A stretch of 64,000 bases of DNA from Hirundichthys speculiger. Its lineage: Eukaryota; Chordata; Actinopteri; Beloniformes; Exocoetidae. Every line of letters starts with the position of its first letter. Positions within the stretch are counted from its first letter, which is position 1. Position numbers and translations under genes: made by a program. Below the pieces are notes generated by a model. That model was not told the DNA's origin. It saw nothing but the letters and a program-made list of their open reading frames with translations, and ran no database searches. Shown here piece by piece: positions 59,001 to 64,000 of this stretch. Location of the stretch: assembly GCA_018398805.1 (NCBI GenBank), contig JAGFBZ010002028.1:248001-312000 (forward strand), written 5' to 3'.

Positions 59001-61589
59001 ACTTTAGCCCTAGTCTGCTTGATTCAAGGCTCACTTACCCTAATTTATACTACCTACGCTTTAGGCGGGAACCCTCCGCTTAAAGCTACTACAAGTCCCG
59101 TCGACATGGACCACCAGAAATGTGATTAGTCTGCTTGGAAGATTTGTTCTTTTACGAGAAGAACCCCCTAGCAGTTGGCGGTGTAATGACAGAGCAAAAC
59201 AAACAACAGCGCACAAGTATAAAAATCAAAGATGACGTAGCCGTTAGCTATGTCGTTAGCTGTGTAGCCGTTAGCTATGTCAAACCTTGACGTGCTTCTC
59301 TCTCCAGCTGTAACTGAGCGTCGCGTCAGCTTGAAAAACAATAACCGGTCCACTTGGCAGTTTCGTTCTTCGAATTTCCCACTGCTCCTTCTTCTTTGTC
59401 ATTTTCAAGTCGGTTGGGACGACAGTTTGCTGCAGTGTCTGATGCTTAGCATTTATCAGCGTCAGCTCACGCACGATATTATTTGCTACCAGCTGCAGCA
59501 CTACAGGAAAGAGCCTGCACCGCCATCTGGTGGTCAGTGATGTAATTACAGAGTGACGCATACAACAATACACAAGTATAAACGAAGACAGCGCAGAACC
59601 CGTCTGTAGTCTATGTGCATATATGCTACACAGAACAATAAATCAGGCTTTAAAGAGGAAGAGTAAAAGGATGTGCTTCAAAGTGAACTGCAAATAGCAT
59701 TTTTAGGATCAGTAGTCAGTAATTCAGAGCTTTATCACAAGCGCTATTACACTTTTAAATATCTAATTTAAAAATGGTGTTTGCATTTTCATGGATAAAC
59801 ATTACAGGGTGTTTCAGAATTACCCACTGGTAATTAAGTATCCTGCTGGTTTATGCCGGTCAAAAGAGTCCAACATCTACACTTTCCAGCCGCCAAAAAG
59901 AGAGCTGATGAATGCTCCGTTCTTTTCACATTGCCAAATGCAGCGCAAATATGTGCCGTAATTATTTTCATGTGCATATACACAGGAAAAAAGAAAATAC
60001 TGTGTCCAAGAAATCAACAAATCAGCAGGTTATGTTCCATGATGGTTTTACAAACTGTCAAAACTGTGTTTTGTAATCAGGGAAACATCTGTTCAGTCCC
60101 CAGTTCAAGCTGGAGAAAACAAGTCCAAACAGAGTTATCGAGAACTATTGTTGGCCAAAAGAAGACTGCAGACGCCAAAGACATTGATCTCAACACCATG
60201 TCTGCTGTCACTCTACCAGACTCAGATGTTGCATCCCTCATTCTTGGAATGCCATTACCAATAAGTCTCTTACCTCCAGTGTCCAAATCAACATCATCTT
60301 CATCCACACTGACCACATGGCCTCCAGGGGACAGAGGTGATTCATTTCTGTTAGAGGGGTACAGATCCCCCACATCTATAGGAAGCTACAGAGGGAGGTA
60401 GAAAGGAAATATACAAGGGTCAACTTCCAACATGTTCTTTTCCCTGTTATCTCTGTGAGCCAAGTCAATACATTTACCCCTAAAGATGCTATAAATCAGA
60501 AAGTTGCGATCTGGGAATGCTTTGCATCCTATGTAAGTTAAGTCGGGCATCATAGTTGCAGTTTTGCCAGCATTTTGATGACAGGACCAAACTTATTCCA
60601 AAACAGCCTTCCCTTGTAGCCGCAAGATGTAGACAAAACTGGATACAATTTCAAATCATCTTAAAAAAAATATGACAGCGCTAAGAGCAATGTTAGTTTA
60701 AGTTTCTTTCCTCTTATTTATTGTCACAAGATATGTTTTCAGACCATTTAATGATATTACCACAGAGTATTTCAGTCCACACGACTAATCTCAACAAACT
60801 CTTACAGTTCTTGCTCAGTATTTGTAGTTCAGTTTTGTGGGGAAAAAAAAGCAGAGGATTCCAGTAAAACTATGATTCTCTTGAAAAATGTTCCTGTTAT
60901 GAACATATGCAGGTAGGAATTCATTTATAGCACTTCAACGCATAAGCCAAAATGCATTGATATTAATTTACCTTCATCACGTAAACTGTTACTTTGACTT
61001 GCCTCATTTGATTGTTACCTGTGGTTGCTGTTCCTGCGATCGTCGAGCCTCTATGTCGAAGACCGCCGGTGGAAGATTTTGCCTCTCTGCTGGTTCTGAG
61101 CCGTATCTGGGTTCAGAAGTCAACGGTACATCTTCACTGTTGTACAACACCTGATGAGCAGAGTCCTCTGAAGGAGAAGACGGAGGATCCGGGCTTCCAA
61201 GTTGAAGGGGACCTGAGTGATCGCTACCGTCAGGGGCTGGCTGGAATTCAGGGTTCCTGCCTGTCAGAGTGTAGTCGTCCTCCTCCTGGGTCTCAGGGTC
61301 AAAGGCATTATCTGGATAAACTTCAAATTCAGCATGAGTGGTGGTGTCCTAAGATAACATGCCAGGAATTTGTCAGGTTAGCAAAAATTAGATTTGTTTT
61401 CTGTCTTCTCATAGCAAATATAAGCTTAACTACAAAAGGAAAAAAAAAAAATCACCAGGGAGTGGTCGTGTTCTCCAGGAAGGTGAAGTAGCAAGGAGGC
61501 CGCCGGTGGATGCAGGTACAATGTTGTCGAAAGAGTAACGGTTTCCAGTGTGGAAGAGCCAAACACCTGGAATCCCAGTATTACCAACC
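20922..61589 (-). CDS. NID2: Nidogen-2 with 17 thyroglobulin type-1 domains (5' end outside window)
   Basis: Fifty-two coding exons were rebuilt on the - strand, from 61456-61589 down to 20922-21039; see the domain entries for coordinates. Nidogen-2 is a secreted basement-membrane glycoprotein that links laminin gamma-1 to collagen IV and perlecan. Identity with NID2 rather than NID1 rests on ENKETC before an EGF reading [16 protein letters not shown], on [17 protein letters not shown], on [16 protein letters not shown], on [19 protein letters not shown] and on the C-terminal [14 protein letters not shown], all with close human NID2 counterparts. Order: end of NIDO, acidic linker, EGF, G2F, three EGFs, 17 Tg1, YWTD propeller. 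Human NID2 has two Tg1 and an extra EGF (NPCEDGSHTC type) not found here. The signal peptide and most of NIDO must lie right of 64,000. Exon phases agree throughout except at five +1 shifts described separately. The gene is convergent with RTRAF. Confidence 0.97.
21568..22372 (+). mobile_element. hAT relic with BED finger remnant, in NID2 intron
   Basis: Begins TAGGGGTGCACGATAATTAT, typical of hAT ends in fish, and aligns to 11,390-12,240. It keeps CDKCSK and [13 protein letters not shown] of a BED zinc finger, with stops between. A GCTAACGTGA motif is repeated about four times near 22,182-22,220. No right terminal repeat was found, so the copy is truncated. Confidence 0.75.
24150..24260 (+). 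repeat. SINE-like tail with GGATGGAT end
   Basis: The stretch GAGCTGAGATAGGCTCCAGC followed by a GGGATAATGGATGGAT tail is a widespread teleost interspersed repeat. It ends 30 bp from the donor side of a NID2 propeller exon. Confidence 0.6.
26419..26784. mobile_element. Tc1/mariner-type MITE
   Basis: Long terminal inverted repeats (CAGTCATGGAAAAAATTATT at the left; its complement at 26,765-26,784) flank 366 bp of non-coding DNA. A TA duplication borders both sides (26417-26418 and 26785-26786). Subterminal inverted blocks around TTCATTTTAATACCTGGTAC extend the palindrome. It lies in the intron between Tg1 module 17 and the propeller linker exon. Confidence 0.88.
27151..27490 (-). CDS. NID2: NID2 Tg1 module 17, ancestral second domain
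   Basis: Exon A 27361-27490, exon B 27151-27251. Reads [41 protein letters not shown] then [16 protein letters not shown], matching human Tg1-2 ([43 protein letters not shown]). The intron splits the codon after QF (phase 2, AG|GTACGT), ten bases earlier than in all array units. This domain did not take part in the expansion. Confidence 0.95.
28835..29660. mobile_element. Unclassified element with repeated CCGCTACCCGC
   Basis: CCGCTACCCGC occurs at about 28,853, 29,047 and 29,632, and its complement (GTAGCGGGT, AGCGGGTAG) at about 29,027 and 29,563. The left arm (GCTAAACGC..GCAATCTTCCGC) is matched, inverted, by GGTGGAAGATTGCGTTC near 29,598. Between the arms the - strand has a 132-residue open frame (29,100-29,498) I cannot assign. 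Probably a DNA transposon or composite repeat; duplications at the insertion site were not found. Confidence 0.5.
29833..30188 (-). CDS. NID2: NID2 Tg1 module 16, exon A frameshifted as written
   Basis: Exon A 30063-30188 (126 nt; 125 would be in frame), exon B 29833-29950 or 29845-29950. [16 protein letters not shown] then [15 protein letters not shown] need one base dropped between about 30,138 and 30,147. Exon B has [20 protein letters not shown]. Two donors fit: CCAC|GTGAGA gives the usual 106 nt, ACAG|GTGAGG adds four codons in frame (the stronger site). Confidence 0.88.
30606..30951 (-). CDS. NID2: NID2 Tg1 module 15, exon A frameshifted as written
   Basis: Exon A 30817-30951 (135 nt), exon B 30606-30711. 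Reads [10 protein letters not shown], then [20 protein letters not shown] and [13 protein letters not shown] only if one base of the doubled C at 30917-30918 is dropped. Exon [21 protein letters not shown]. The sequence is of the older, diverged class, at the 3' flank of the array. Confidence 0.9.
31150..31483 (-). CDS. NID2: NID2 Tg1 module 14, exon A frameshifted as written
   Basis: Exon A 31349-31483 is 135 nt against 134 in its sisters. The extra base is a doubled T (A on the coding strand) at 31452-31453, after THCE; without it the exon matches module 5 closely. Exon B 31150-31255 is intact (SADCDRAG). Confidence 0.92.
31725..32084 (-). CDS. NID2: NID2 Tg1 module 13
   Basis: Exon A 31951-32084, exon B 31725-31830. 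DEPQ start, [23 protein letters not shown]. The donor side of exon B is followed by the empty version of the site into which Tc1-like copies inserted elsewhere. Confidence 0.95.
32384..32743 (-). CDS. NID2: NID2 Tg1 module 12
   Basis: Exon A 32610-32743, exon B 32384-32489. DEPQ start, [26 protein letters not shown]. The preceding intron (32,744-33,304) has about 300 bp of sequence not shared with the other units. Confidence 0.95.
33305..33631 (-). CDS. NID2: NID2 Tg1 module 11
   Basis: Exon A 33498-33631, exon B 33305-33410. GEPQ start, LLGAYV as in module 6; exon B reads CWCVDGSGQ. It lies directly downstream of Tc1-like copy 1. Confidence 0.95.
33861..35060 (+). mobile_element. Tc1-like element copy 1 (NID2 intron, modules 10-11)
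   Basis: Left end TCACCAGCCACTTTATCAGG.. and right end GGTACTAGCAAGGTGCAC.. are the two arms of a common fish Tc1-like element, flanked by TA. The right half encodes remnants of a DDE transposase C terminus ([26 protein letters not shown]), broken by stops. A Harbinger-like MITE is nested at 34,039-34,658. The flanking host sequence (GCTTAGATTCATAT at the left, TGTATGTTCTGA at the right) is the array intron. Confidence 0.8.
34039..34658. mobile_element. Harbinger-like MITE, long form, nested in Tc1-like copy 1
   Basis: Starts GGGCTCCTA after TAA (34036-34038) and ends GAAGCC before TGA, a decayed TAA. It shares about 270 bp at its left side and about 80 bp at its right side with 18,711-19,056, and has extra interior sequence. 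The Tc1-like sequence continues on both sides, so this insertion is younger than the Tc1-like one. Confidence 0.72.
35095..35453 (-). CDS. NID2: NID2 Tg1 module 10
   Basis: Exon A 35320-35453, exon B 35095-35200. DEPQ start, [24 protein letters not shown]. Its downstream intron carries Tc1-like copy 1 with a nested MITE. Confidence 0.95.
35696..36053 (-). CDS. NID2: NID2 Tg1 module 9
   Basis: Exon A 35920-36053, exon B 35696-35801. EEPQ start, loop [18 protein letters not shown]. Exon B reads [16 protein letters not shown], replacing T and R of the usual STG..SRG. Confidence 0.95.
36200..36282. repeat. Short hAT-like fragment in intron of modules 8-9
   Basis: GAGTTACGACTTAGATCGGTTCCGAC and the following GTCGTAAGTCAGA..GTCGTAAATCGG are typical of a common interspersed repeat. 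It is unique to this intron, so it inserted after this unit was formed. Confidence 0.45.
36410..36750 (-). CDS. NID2: NID2 Tg1 module 8
   Basis: Exon A 36617-36750, exon B 36410-36515. GEPQ start, [16 protein letters not shown]; exon B has the SADCDRAG variant also seen in module 14. The following intron holds a short repeat fragment near 36,200-36,280. Confidence 0.95.
36998..37356 (-). CDS. NID2: NID2 Tg1 module 7
   Basis: Exon A 37223-37356, exon B 36998-37103. DEPQ start, loop LPVVGAYV, then [10 protein letters not shown]. It shares the DEN/LSQQ variant with module 12, consistent with a five-unit block duplication. Confidence 0.95.
37445..37790 (-). CDS. NID2: NID2 Tg1 module 6
   Basis: Exon A 37657-37790, exon B 37445-37550. 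The loop reads [11 protein letters not shown] and exon B ends DCDRSG. It follows Tc1-like copy 2, as module 11 follows copy 1; both have GEPQ and LLG. Confidence 0.95.
38022..38523 (+). mobile_element. Tc1-like element copy 2 (NID2 intron, modules 5-6)
   Basis: Same ends as copy 1 (ACCAGCCACTTTATCAGG, GGTACTAGCAAGGTGTAC) and the N-terminal helix-turn-helix stretch ([19 protein letters not shown]) but a large internal deletion removes the catalytic part. It sits at the same place in its intron as copy 1, with matching flanks on both sides. No nested MITE is present. Confidence 0.8.
38557..38886 (-). CDS. NID2: NID2 Tg1 module 5
   Basis: Exon A 38753-38886 (134 nt), exon B 38557-38662 (106 nt). 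[20 protein letters not shown].. [19 protein letters not shown] | [16 protein letters not shown]. First of the ten near-identical units. Its downstream intron carries Tc1-like copy 2. Confidence 0.95.
39133..39467 (-). CDS. NID2: NID2 Tg1 module 4
   Basis: Exon A 39343-39467 (125 nt), exon B 39133-39238. Exon A starts [21 protein letters not shown], so it is three codons shorter at its 5' side than units 5-14. The DTEH context just upstream suggests the acceptor moved to an internal CAG. Exon B is of the young type (SVDCDRTG). Confidence 0.9.
39468..40299. other. Intron between Tg1 modules 3 and 4
   Basis: No further Tg1 exon is present; CWCV- and QCD-type blocks were sought on the - strand and not found. 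The sequence is unlike the introns of units 5-14. Nothing else recognisable. Confidence 0.5.
40300..40644 (-). CDS. NID2: NID2 Tg1 module 3, shortened loop
   Basis: Exon A 40526-40644 (119 nt), exon B 40300-40405. Exon A reads [28 protein letters not shown]: five residues of the usual SPDGLPxxGAY loop are missing in frame. The six Cys and CWCVDDRG remain. Confidence 0.92.
40645..41696. other. Intron between Tg1 modules 2 and 3
   Basis: Unique-looking DNA with no exon or repeat I can name. The open frame at 40,811-41,146 (-) has no Tg1 cysteine pattern. Confidence 0.5.
41697..42025 (-). CDS. NID2: NID2 Tg1 module 2
   Basis: Exon A 41892-42025, exon B 41697-41802. Reads [19 protein letters not shown].. 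| [24 protein letters not shown]. All six Cys are present. Exon B is diverged ([13 protein letters not shown]), so it belongs to the older flank of the array. Confidence 0.93.
42124..42444 (-). CDS. NID2: NID2 Tg1 module 1
   Basis: Exon A 42320-42444, exon B 42124-42229. Reads [29 protein letters not shown] | [18 protein letters not shown]. Six Cys with the QC, CWCV and final DC of Tg1 domains. As first of the array it is clearly diverged from units 5-14 (CVN for [12 protein letters not shown]). The exon junction lies just before CHGS in phase 0. Confidence 0.93.
42612..42737 (-). CDS. NID2: NID2 exon: calcium-binding EGF domain 4
   Basis: Begins [16 protein letters not shown] and continues [23 protein letters not shown]. 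It corresponds to human DVDECSENRCHPAATC. The human EGF of NPCEDGSHTC type that lies before it is absent: the preceding exon splices in phase directly to this one, and the 3.4-kb intron between holds two LINE relics. Confidence 0.95.
42990..43830 (+). mobile_element. Decayed LINE reverse transcriptase (3' end)
   Basis: Across frames it reads [40 protein letters not shown], then the C-terminal [24 protein letters not shown] and [19 protein letters not shown]. That order is the palm to C-terminal part of a fish non-LTR retrotransposon. Several frameshifts make it a dead copy. The open frame of 240 residues at 42,992 is a chance run over it. Confidence 0.75.
44800..45835 (+). mobile_element. L2-like LINE, 3' end
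   Basis: Fragments in order: [21 protein letters not shown] (from 44,935), then from 45,060 a frame with [36 protein letters not shown], and after a shift [20 protein letters not shown] and [18 protein letters not shown]. It ends in TTGATTGATTGATT at about 45,810-45,823, the short-repeat tail of L2 elements. A different subfamily from the copies at 3.1 and 62 kb. Confidence 0.85.
46111..46239 (-). CDS. NID2: NID2 exon: calcium-binding EGF domain 3
   Basis: Begins [18 protein letters not shown] and continues [23 protein letters not shown] plus the N-x-PGS pattern marks a calcium-binding EGF. Phase 2/1 matches its neighbours. Confidence 0.95.
46673..46711. repeat. GGAGA pentanucleotide microsatellite
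   Basis: About eight GAGGA units in tandem. Confidence 0.95.
46984..47130 (-). CDS. NID2: NID2 exon: EGF-like domain 2
   Basis: Reads [19 protein letters not shown] then [27 protein letters not shown]. It matches human NPCYDGSHMCDTTARC..CASGYQGDGRNC. Six cysteines are present. An 8-kb intron (47,131-55,086) separates it from G2F. Confidence 0.95.
48405..49022 (+). mobile_element. Non-autonomous hAT-like element carrying a MADF exon
   Basis: Terminal inverted repeats TAGGGATGCACA and TGTGCATCCCTA with subterminal GTTAACCG motifs. Flanking 8-bp duplication CTGTGGAT (48397-48404) and CTCTGGAT (49023-49030) with one mismatch. The interior holds a piece of a MADF domain, see the separate entry. 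Confidence 0.85.
48570..48731 (+). pseudogene. MADF (Myb/SANT-like) domain fragment
   Basis: After a good acceptor (TCCACAG at 48,562-48,568) the frame reads [37 protein letters not shown] and [15 protein letters not shown], then a stop. This is the first two-thirds of a MADF DNA-binding domain (Y-x-LYD, YKD, W-x-EIA, V-x-KWK). DKF follows the stop in frame, so the stop is a mutation in a longer exon. It is too short to be seen by ORF length. Confidence 0.8.
50030..50058. repeat. CA dinucleotide microsatellite
   Basis: About 14 CA units after a GCGCG start; variable length would be expected. Confidence 0.95.
50690..50900. repeat. AAATAAAT-rich low-complexity tract
   Basis: Mostly A and T with recurring AAATAAAT units; no coding content. 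Confidence 0.8.
53740..54090. repeat. Dispersed repeat, copy 2
   Basis: Matches 7,880-8,345 in order and orientation, starting near GAAGATAGTTG and ending at AGAACTTAC. Confidence 0.6.
55087..56316 (-). CDS. NID2: NID2 exons: G2F beta-barrel domain
   Basis: Four exons: 56183-56316, 55939-56050, 55418-55618 and 55087-55317. They read [72 protein letters not shown].. and [32 protein letters not shown]. This is the whole G2 fragment barrel, which in nidogens binds perlecan and collagen IV. All phases match; no frame problem is seen here. The domain is split into the same style of exons as in other vertebrate nidogens. Confidence 0.96.
56813..56922 (-). CDS. NID2: NID2 exon: EGF-like domain 1
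   Basis: Reads [20 protein letters not shown] then [17 protein letters not shown]. The [10 protein letters not shown] signature is diagnostic of nidogens and the cysteine spacing is conserved. It precedes the G2F domain, as in the family. Confidence 0.95.
57043..57082 (-). CDS. NID2: NID2 microexon before EGF-1
   Basis: Only 40 nt, coding [12 protein letters not shown]. It corresponds to human NAANKETC and carries the first cysteine of the EGF domain completed by the next exon. It is too short for ORF-based gene finding, but both splice sites and both phases fit. Confidence 0.9.
57083..60273. other. 3.2-kb NID2 intron
   Basis: No exon is supported. It includes a C15/A15 homopolymer block at 58,371-58,400 and a region at 59,170-59,590 with a repeated ACAAGTATAAA block. 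Simple T-rich runs near 58,480-58,740. Confidence 0.55.
59170..59600. repeat. Direct repeat pair, possible insertion
   Basis: GTAATGACAGAGCAAAAC..CGCACAAGTATAAA (59,180-59,223) recurs as GTAATTACAGAGTGACGC..ACACAAGTATAAAC (59,531-59,583). In addition a TAGCCGTTAGCTATGTC unit is repeated at 59,238-59,281. The family was not identified. Confidence 0.5.
60274..60385 (-). CDS. NID2: NID2 exon: linker, acidic
   Basis: Begins [12 protein letters not shown] and ends in an acidic stretch [11 protein letters not shown]. Phase 0 to 1. The joined codon GTG leads into [11 protein letters not shown] of the next exon. Confidence 0.85.
61019..61348 (-). CDS. NID2: NID2 exon: acidic linker
   Basis: A 110-codon exon in phase 0 at both ends, from [14 protein letters not shown] to RRSQEQQPQ. 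It is rich in D, E, P and S with no cysteine, like the poorly conserved linker between NIDO and the first EGF in human NID2. Little sequence identity is expected; position and phase support it. Confidence 0.85.
61456..61589 (-). CDS. NID2: NID2 exon: end of NIDO domain
   Basis: Reads [16 protein letters not shown], matching the NTGVPGLWLFHIG end of the human NIDO domain, then [11 protein letters not shown]. The acceptor (TTTTCAG) and donor (CTG|GTGATT) are sound. As written, the 134 bases end one base out of phase with the next exon, which clearly starts in phase 0 ([10 protein letters not shown]). A shift to the +1 frame within the GGCGGCCTCCTTGCTACTTC stretch gives [10 protein letters not shown] just before the donor, so one extra base is suspected here. 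Confidence 0.85.
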
Positions 61590-61689
61590 CTGAAAATCAG
61601 ATGGAATTTGTATTTACTTGTATGGCTTCTCCTTCACTAAAATGGCATATGCTGAAAATTAGCACCACGCAAAATAAGGGTTAAGTCCC

Positions 61690-61990
61690 TTGTACAAGTG
61701 GTCCCCAACCCCCGGGCCCCAGCCCGGTACTAGTCCGTGGGTCATTTGGTATCAGTCCGTGGAGAAAAAATTAATAACTTCCAGTATTAGAGCTTGATTT
61801 ATTATCCGAGTCTAAATGATGTTTTACTTTGAAAAATGACCAGATTCTCTCCATTACATCCGTCCATGACTTACTCTTGATGCATGACAAGACTTCAAGA
61901 CCCGTTTCTCAATCACGTGATACGTTTAAACCGGGACAGGGACACAGTTTATGGAAATGATTCGGTTTGAAAATACCCCGTGTTCTAATG
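61690..61990 (+). mobile_element. hAT-like repeat end
   Basis: GTGGTCCCCAACCCCCGGGCC..CCGGTACTAGTCCGTGGGTC is the terminal part of a common hAT-type repeat in fish. Only one end is present before LINE sequence begins. Confidence 0.55.
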
Positions 61991-62039
61991 TTGATGATCT
62001 GTTGAATTCTTACATATCAAGTGTTTTAAAGGTTTTGGG

Positions 62040-63865
62040 ATACCATTGCCCCTGTCAAGGTTAGAATGGTTAAATGTGGGAAAAGGCACCATGGGAAAGA
62101 CCCAGAAAACCCAGTCAGGACACAGAAAAGGCAGTGTTGGAGAGCTGAACGGAAATGGGGCAAGCCAAAGCTCCAGGTCCATTATGAAATTTACAAAGAA
62201 AGGTTATGTGTGTTCAACCAAACACTGCGTAGAATAAGGGAAGTCATCAAAAACTGTAGTCATAACTCCCATGTCCTGTTTGCCACAGTAAACAGAATAA
62301 CAATCCTTCCAGTTTCACTGCCCTTAGAACTCATTTCTACATCTAAGTCTAATGAGTTTGCAATATTCTTTAATGACAAAGTTCAAGGTATTAAAAATTC
62401 AATAATTTGCTTAACACAAACAACTACTCTGCTGCCAACTAGACACCTAGAGCTGACACATTTTACATCTGTCACTGACAAAGCAGTCAAAGAGATCATC
62501 TGCACTCTGAGTCCATCAACGTGCTGTCTTGATGAGTTGCCCACTCGATTTCTAAAGTCTGTGCTGAGCAGTCTGTTACCACAAGTCACTGATCTAACCA
62601 ACATCTAACTTCAGACTGGAACATTCCCAGAGGCCTTAAAAACTGCTGTCATTAAGCCTCGTTTAAAGAAGAGCAGTCTTGATGCCACAGTACTGAAGAA
62701 CTATCAACCCATATCAAATCTGCCATTCCTTGGCAAAGTCCAAGAAAAACATCAACAGCTTGCTGACTTTCTCCTGTCTAACAATCTTTTTGATTCTTCT
62801 CAATCAGACTTCAGGACCCACCACAGCACTGAGACAGCTCTGATCAAAGTGGCAAACGATACCCGCCTGAACACAGACACAGGCAAAGTCTCAGTCACAG
62901 TTCTGCTGGACCTAAGCGCTGCCTTTGACACGGTTGACTATCTTATTACAGAGGTTAGAAGACTGGGTGGGAATCTCTGAAACTGATTTAAACTGGTTCA
63001 GGTCCTATCTCAGGGACAGGAGATACTTTGCTGAAATTGGTAGCTGTGTCTCAGACCAAATAGCCATAACCTGTGGGGTTCCCCAGGAGTCAATCCTGGG
63101 ACCCCTATTGTTTAATCTGTACATGCTTCCATTAGGCCAGCTAACACGCAGCTTTAATGTGTCCTACCACAACTCTGCAGATGATACTCAGATTTATGTG
63201 TCACTGACAGCAGGAGAACATGGGCCTGTAGATTCATTGTGTCACTACATGGAACAGATCAGTGTTCCAAAACAACTTTCTCCAGCTAAACTGAGACAAA
63301 ACTGAAATCATTGTCTGTGGCCCACAGAAACAAAGAGAAAGTGTTATCAGTCACCTTGAGACTCTCTCTCTTAAACCTAAAAATCAGGTCAGAAATTTAG
63401 GGGTAGTATTGGATTCAGACTTGAACTTTAACAGCCACTTTAAAGCAATAACTTCAGCAGACTTTTACCATCAAAAAAACATGTACCAAAGTACATCTCT
63501 AACATGTTAGAGCTATATGAACCAACCTGGACTCTGAGAACCTCAGGTAGTGGTCTCCTGCTGGTGCCCAGAGTCGGGACTAAAGAAGGTGAAGCTGCAT
63601 TTCAGTTTTATGCTCCTAAAATCTGGACCAGTCTTCCAGAAGATGTGAGACAGACCTCAACTCTGACAATGTTCAGATCCAGGCTGAAAACAGTTCTGTT
63701 TAGATGTCCATATGACAACTGAAAGGATTTTATTTGCACTCTTAATTTTTATTCATTTTTAATTTCATTCATTAATGATTACTTTTATGTTTTTATGATT
63801 AAACACTTTGAATTGCCTTGTGTACAAATTGTGCTCTACAAATAAACTTTGCCTTGCCTTGAATT
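62040..63865 (+). mobile_element. L2-like LINE, 3' half
   Basis: In order: an endonuclease-to-RT linker (62,066-62,608; TILPVSLPLELIST..SNEFAIFFNDKV), KVSVTVLLDLSAAFDTVD (62,887), [45 protein letters not shown] with an intact ADD, then RNLGVVLDSDLNFNSHF and FRSRLKTVLFRCP. The A-rich 3' end terminates AATAAACTTTGCCTTGCCTTG. Stops at about 62,606 and between RT blocks break the frame. Same subfamily as 3,126-3,408. It lies upstream of the first NID2 exon visible here. Confidence 0.88.
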
Positions 63866-64000
63866 TACGTTGATAATTATATATAGGAAATATCACAGTT
63901 TTTATGCCAGTTGCATCATTTTATTTTGTTGTATTTATCTGCTACACTTTTTACAGATCAGCCCATGAAAATATTGTCTGACATTAAACTGGTCTGTGGC

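Noticed and set aside
59519..59532. Second CTCF-like match (reverse strand CCACCAGATGGCGG)
   Set aside because: It fits the core but lies in a repeated, transposon-like segment with no nearby promoter, so functional relevance is weak.
59853..60401. 182-residue + strand open frame
   Set aside because: It overlaps a NID2 linker exon on the opposite strand and the flanking intron; no domain or codon pattern supports it.

Overview
The window is from a bony-fish, probably percomorph teleost, genome. Three vertebrate genes with split coding exons and consensus GT/AG borders can be rebuilt exon by exon. The intervening DNA is full of teleost-type transposons: L2-like LINEs, Tc1/mariner-like, hAT and Harbinger-like elements. 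There is no bacterial-type operon structure, and no tRNA, rRNA or CRISPR array was seen.

Layout. Bases 1-10,000 are gene-free and repeat-rich; they include a nested LINE/Tc1 relic and a well-preserved 1.15-kb hAT element with a perfect 8-bp target-site duplication. SAP18 (Sin3A-associated protein; four exons, + strand) lies at 10,097-13,926. RTRAF (C14orf166/hCLE; eight exons, + strand) follows at 15,050-17,769. From about 20.9 kb to the right edge the - strand carries NID2 (nidogen-2), tail to tail with RTRAF. It is read here from the end of its NIDO domain (61,589) to its C terminus (20,922); its 5' exons lie beyond base 64,000. RTRAF and NID2 are also neighbours in human 14q22, so this linkage looks ancestral.

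The outstanding feature is inside NID2. Human NID2 has two thyroglobulin type-1 (Tg1) domains. This gene has 17, each coded by an exon pair (A about 125-134 nt, B 106 nt). Sixteen form an array at 29.8-42.4 kb and one diverged, ancestral-type copy follows at 27.2-27.5 kb. The central units (5-14) are nearly identical, about 0.6 kb apart, and share intron sequence. Two introns carry the same Tc1-like insertion at the equivalent site, which shows that a block of several units was duplicated after the insertion. The terminal Tg1 splits its two exons at another place and phase, so the array grew from the first Tg1 domain only. The predicted protein exceeds 2,200 residues within this window alone, against about 1,375 for whole human NID2.

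Domain order of NID2 as read (5' to 3' on the - strand): end of NIDO, acidic linker, EGF, G2F beta-barrel (four exons), three EGF-like domains, 17 Tg1 domains, a Pro-rich linker, and a YWTD/LDL-receptor-type propeller.

Six places in otherwise well-conserved exons (one in RTRAF, five in NID2) need one base removed to keep frame. All are +1 insertions, which fits residual assembly error better than gene decay. Gene models taken straight from this sequence would break there.
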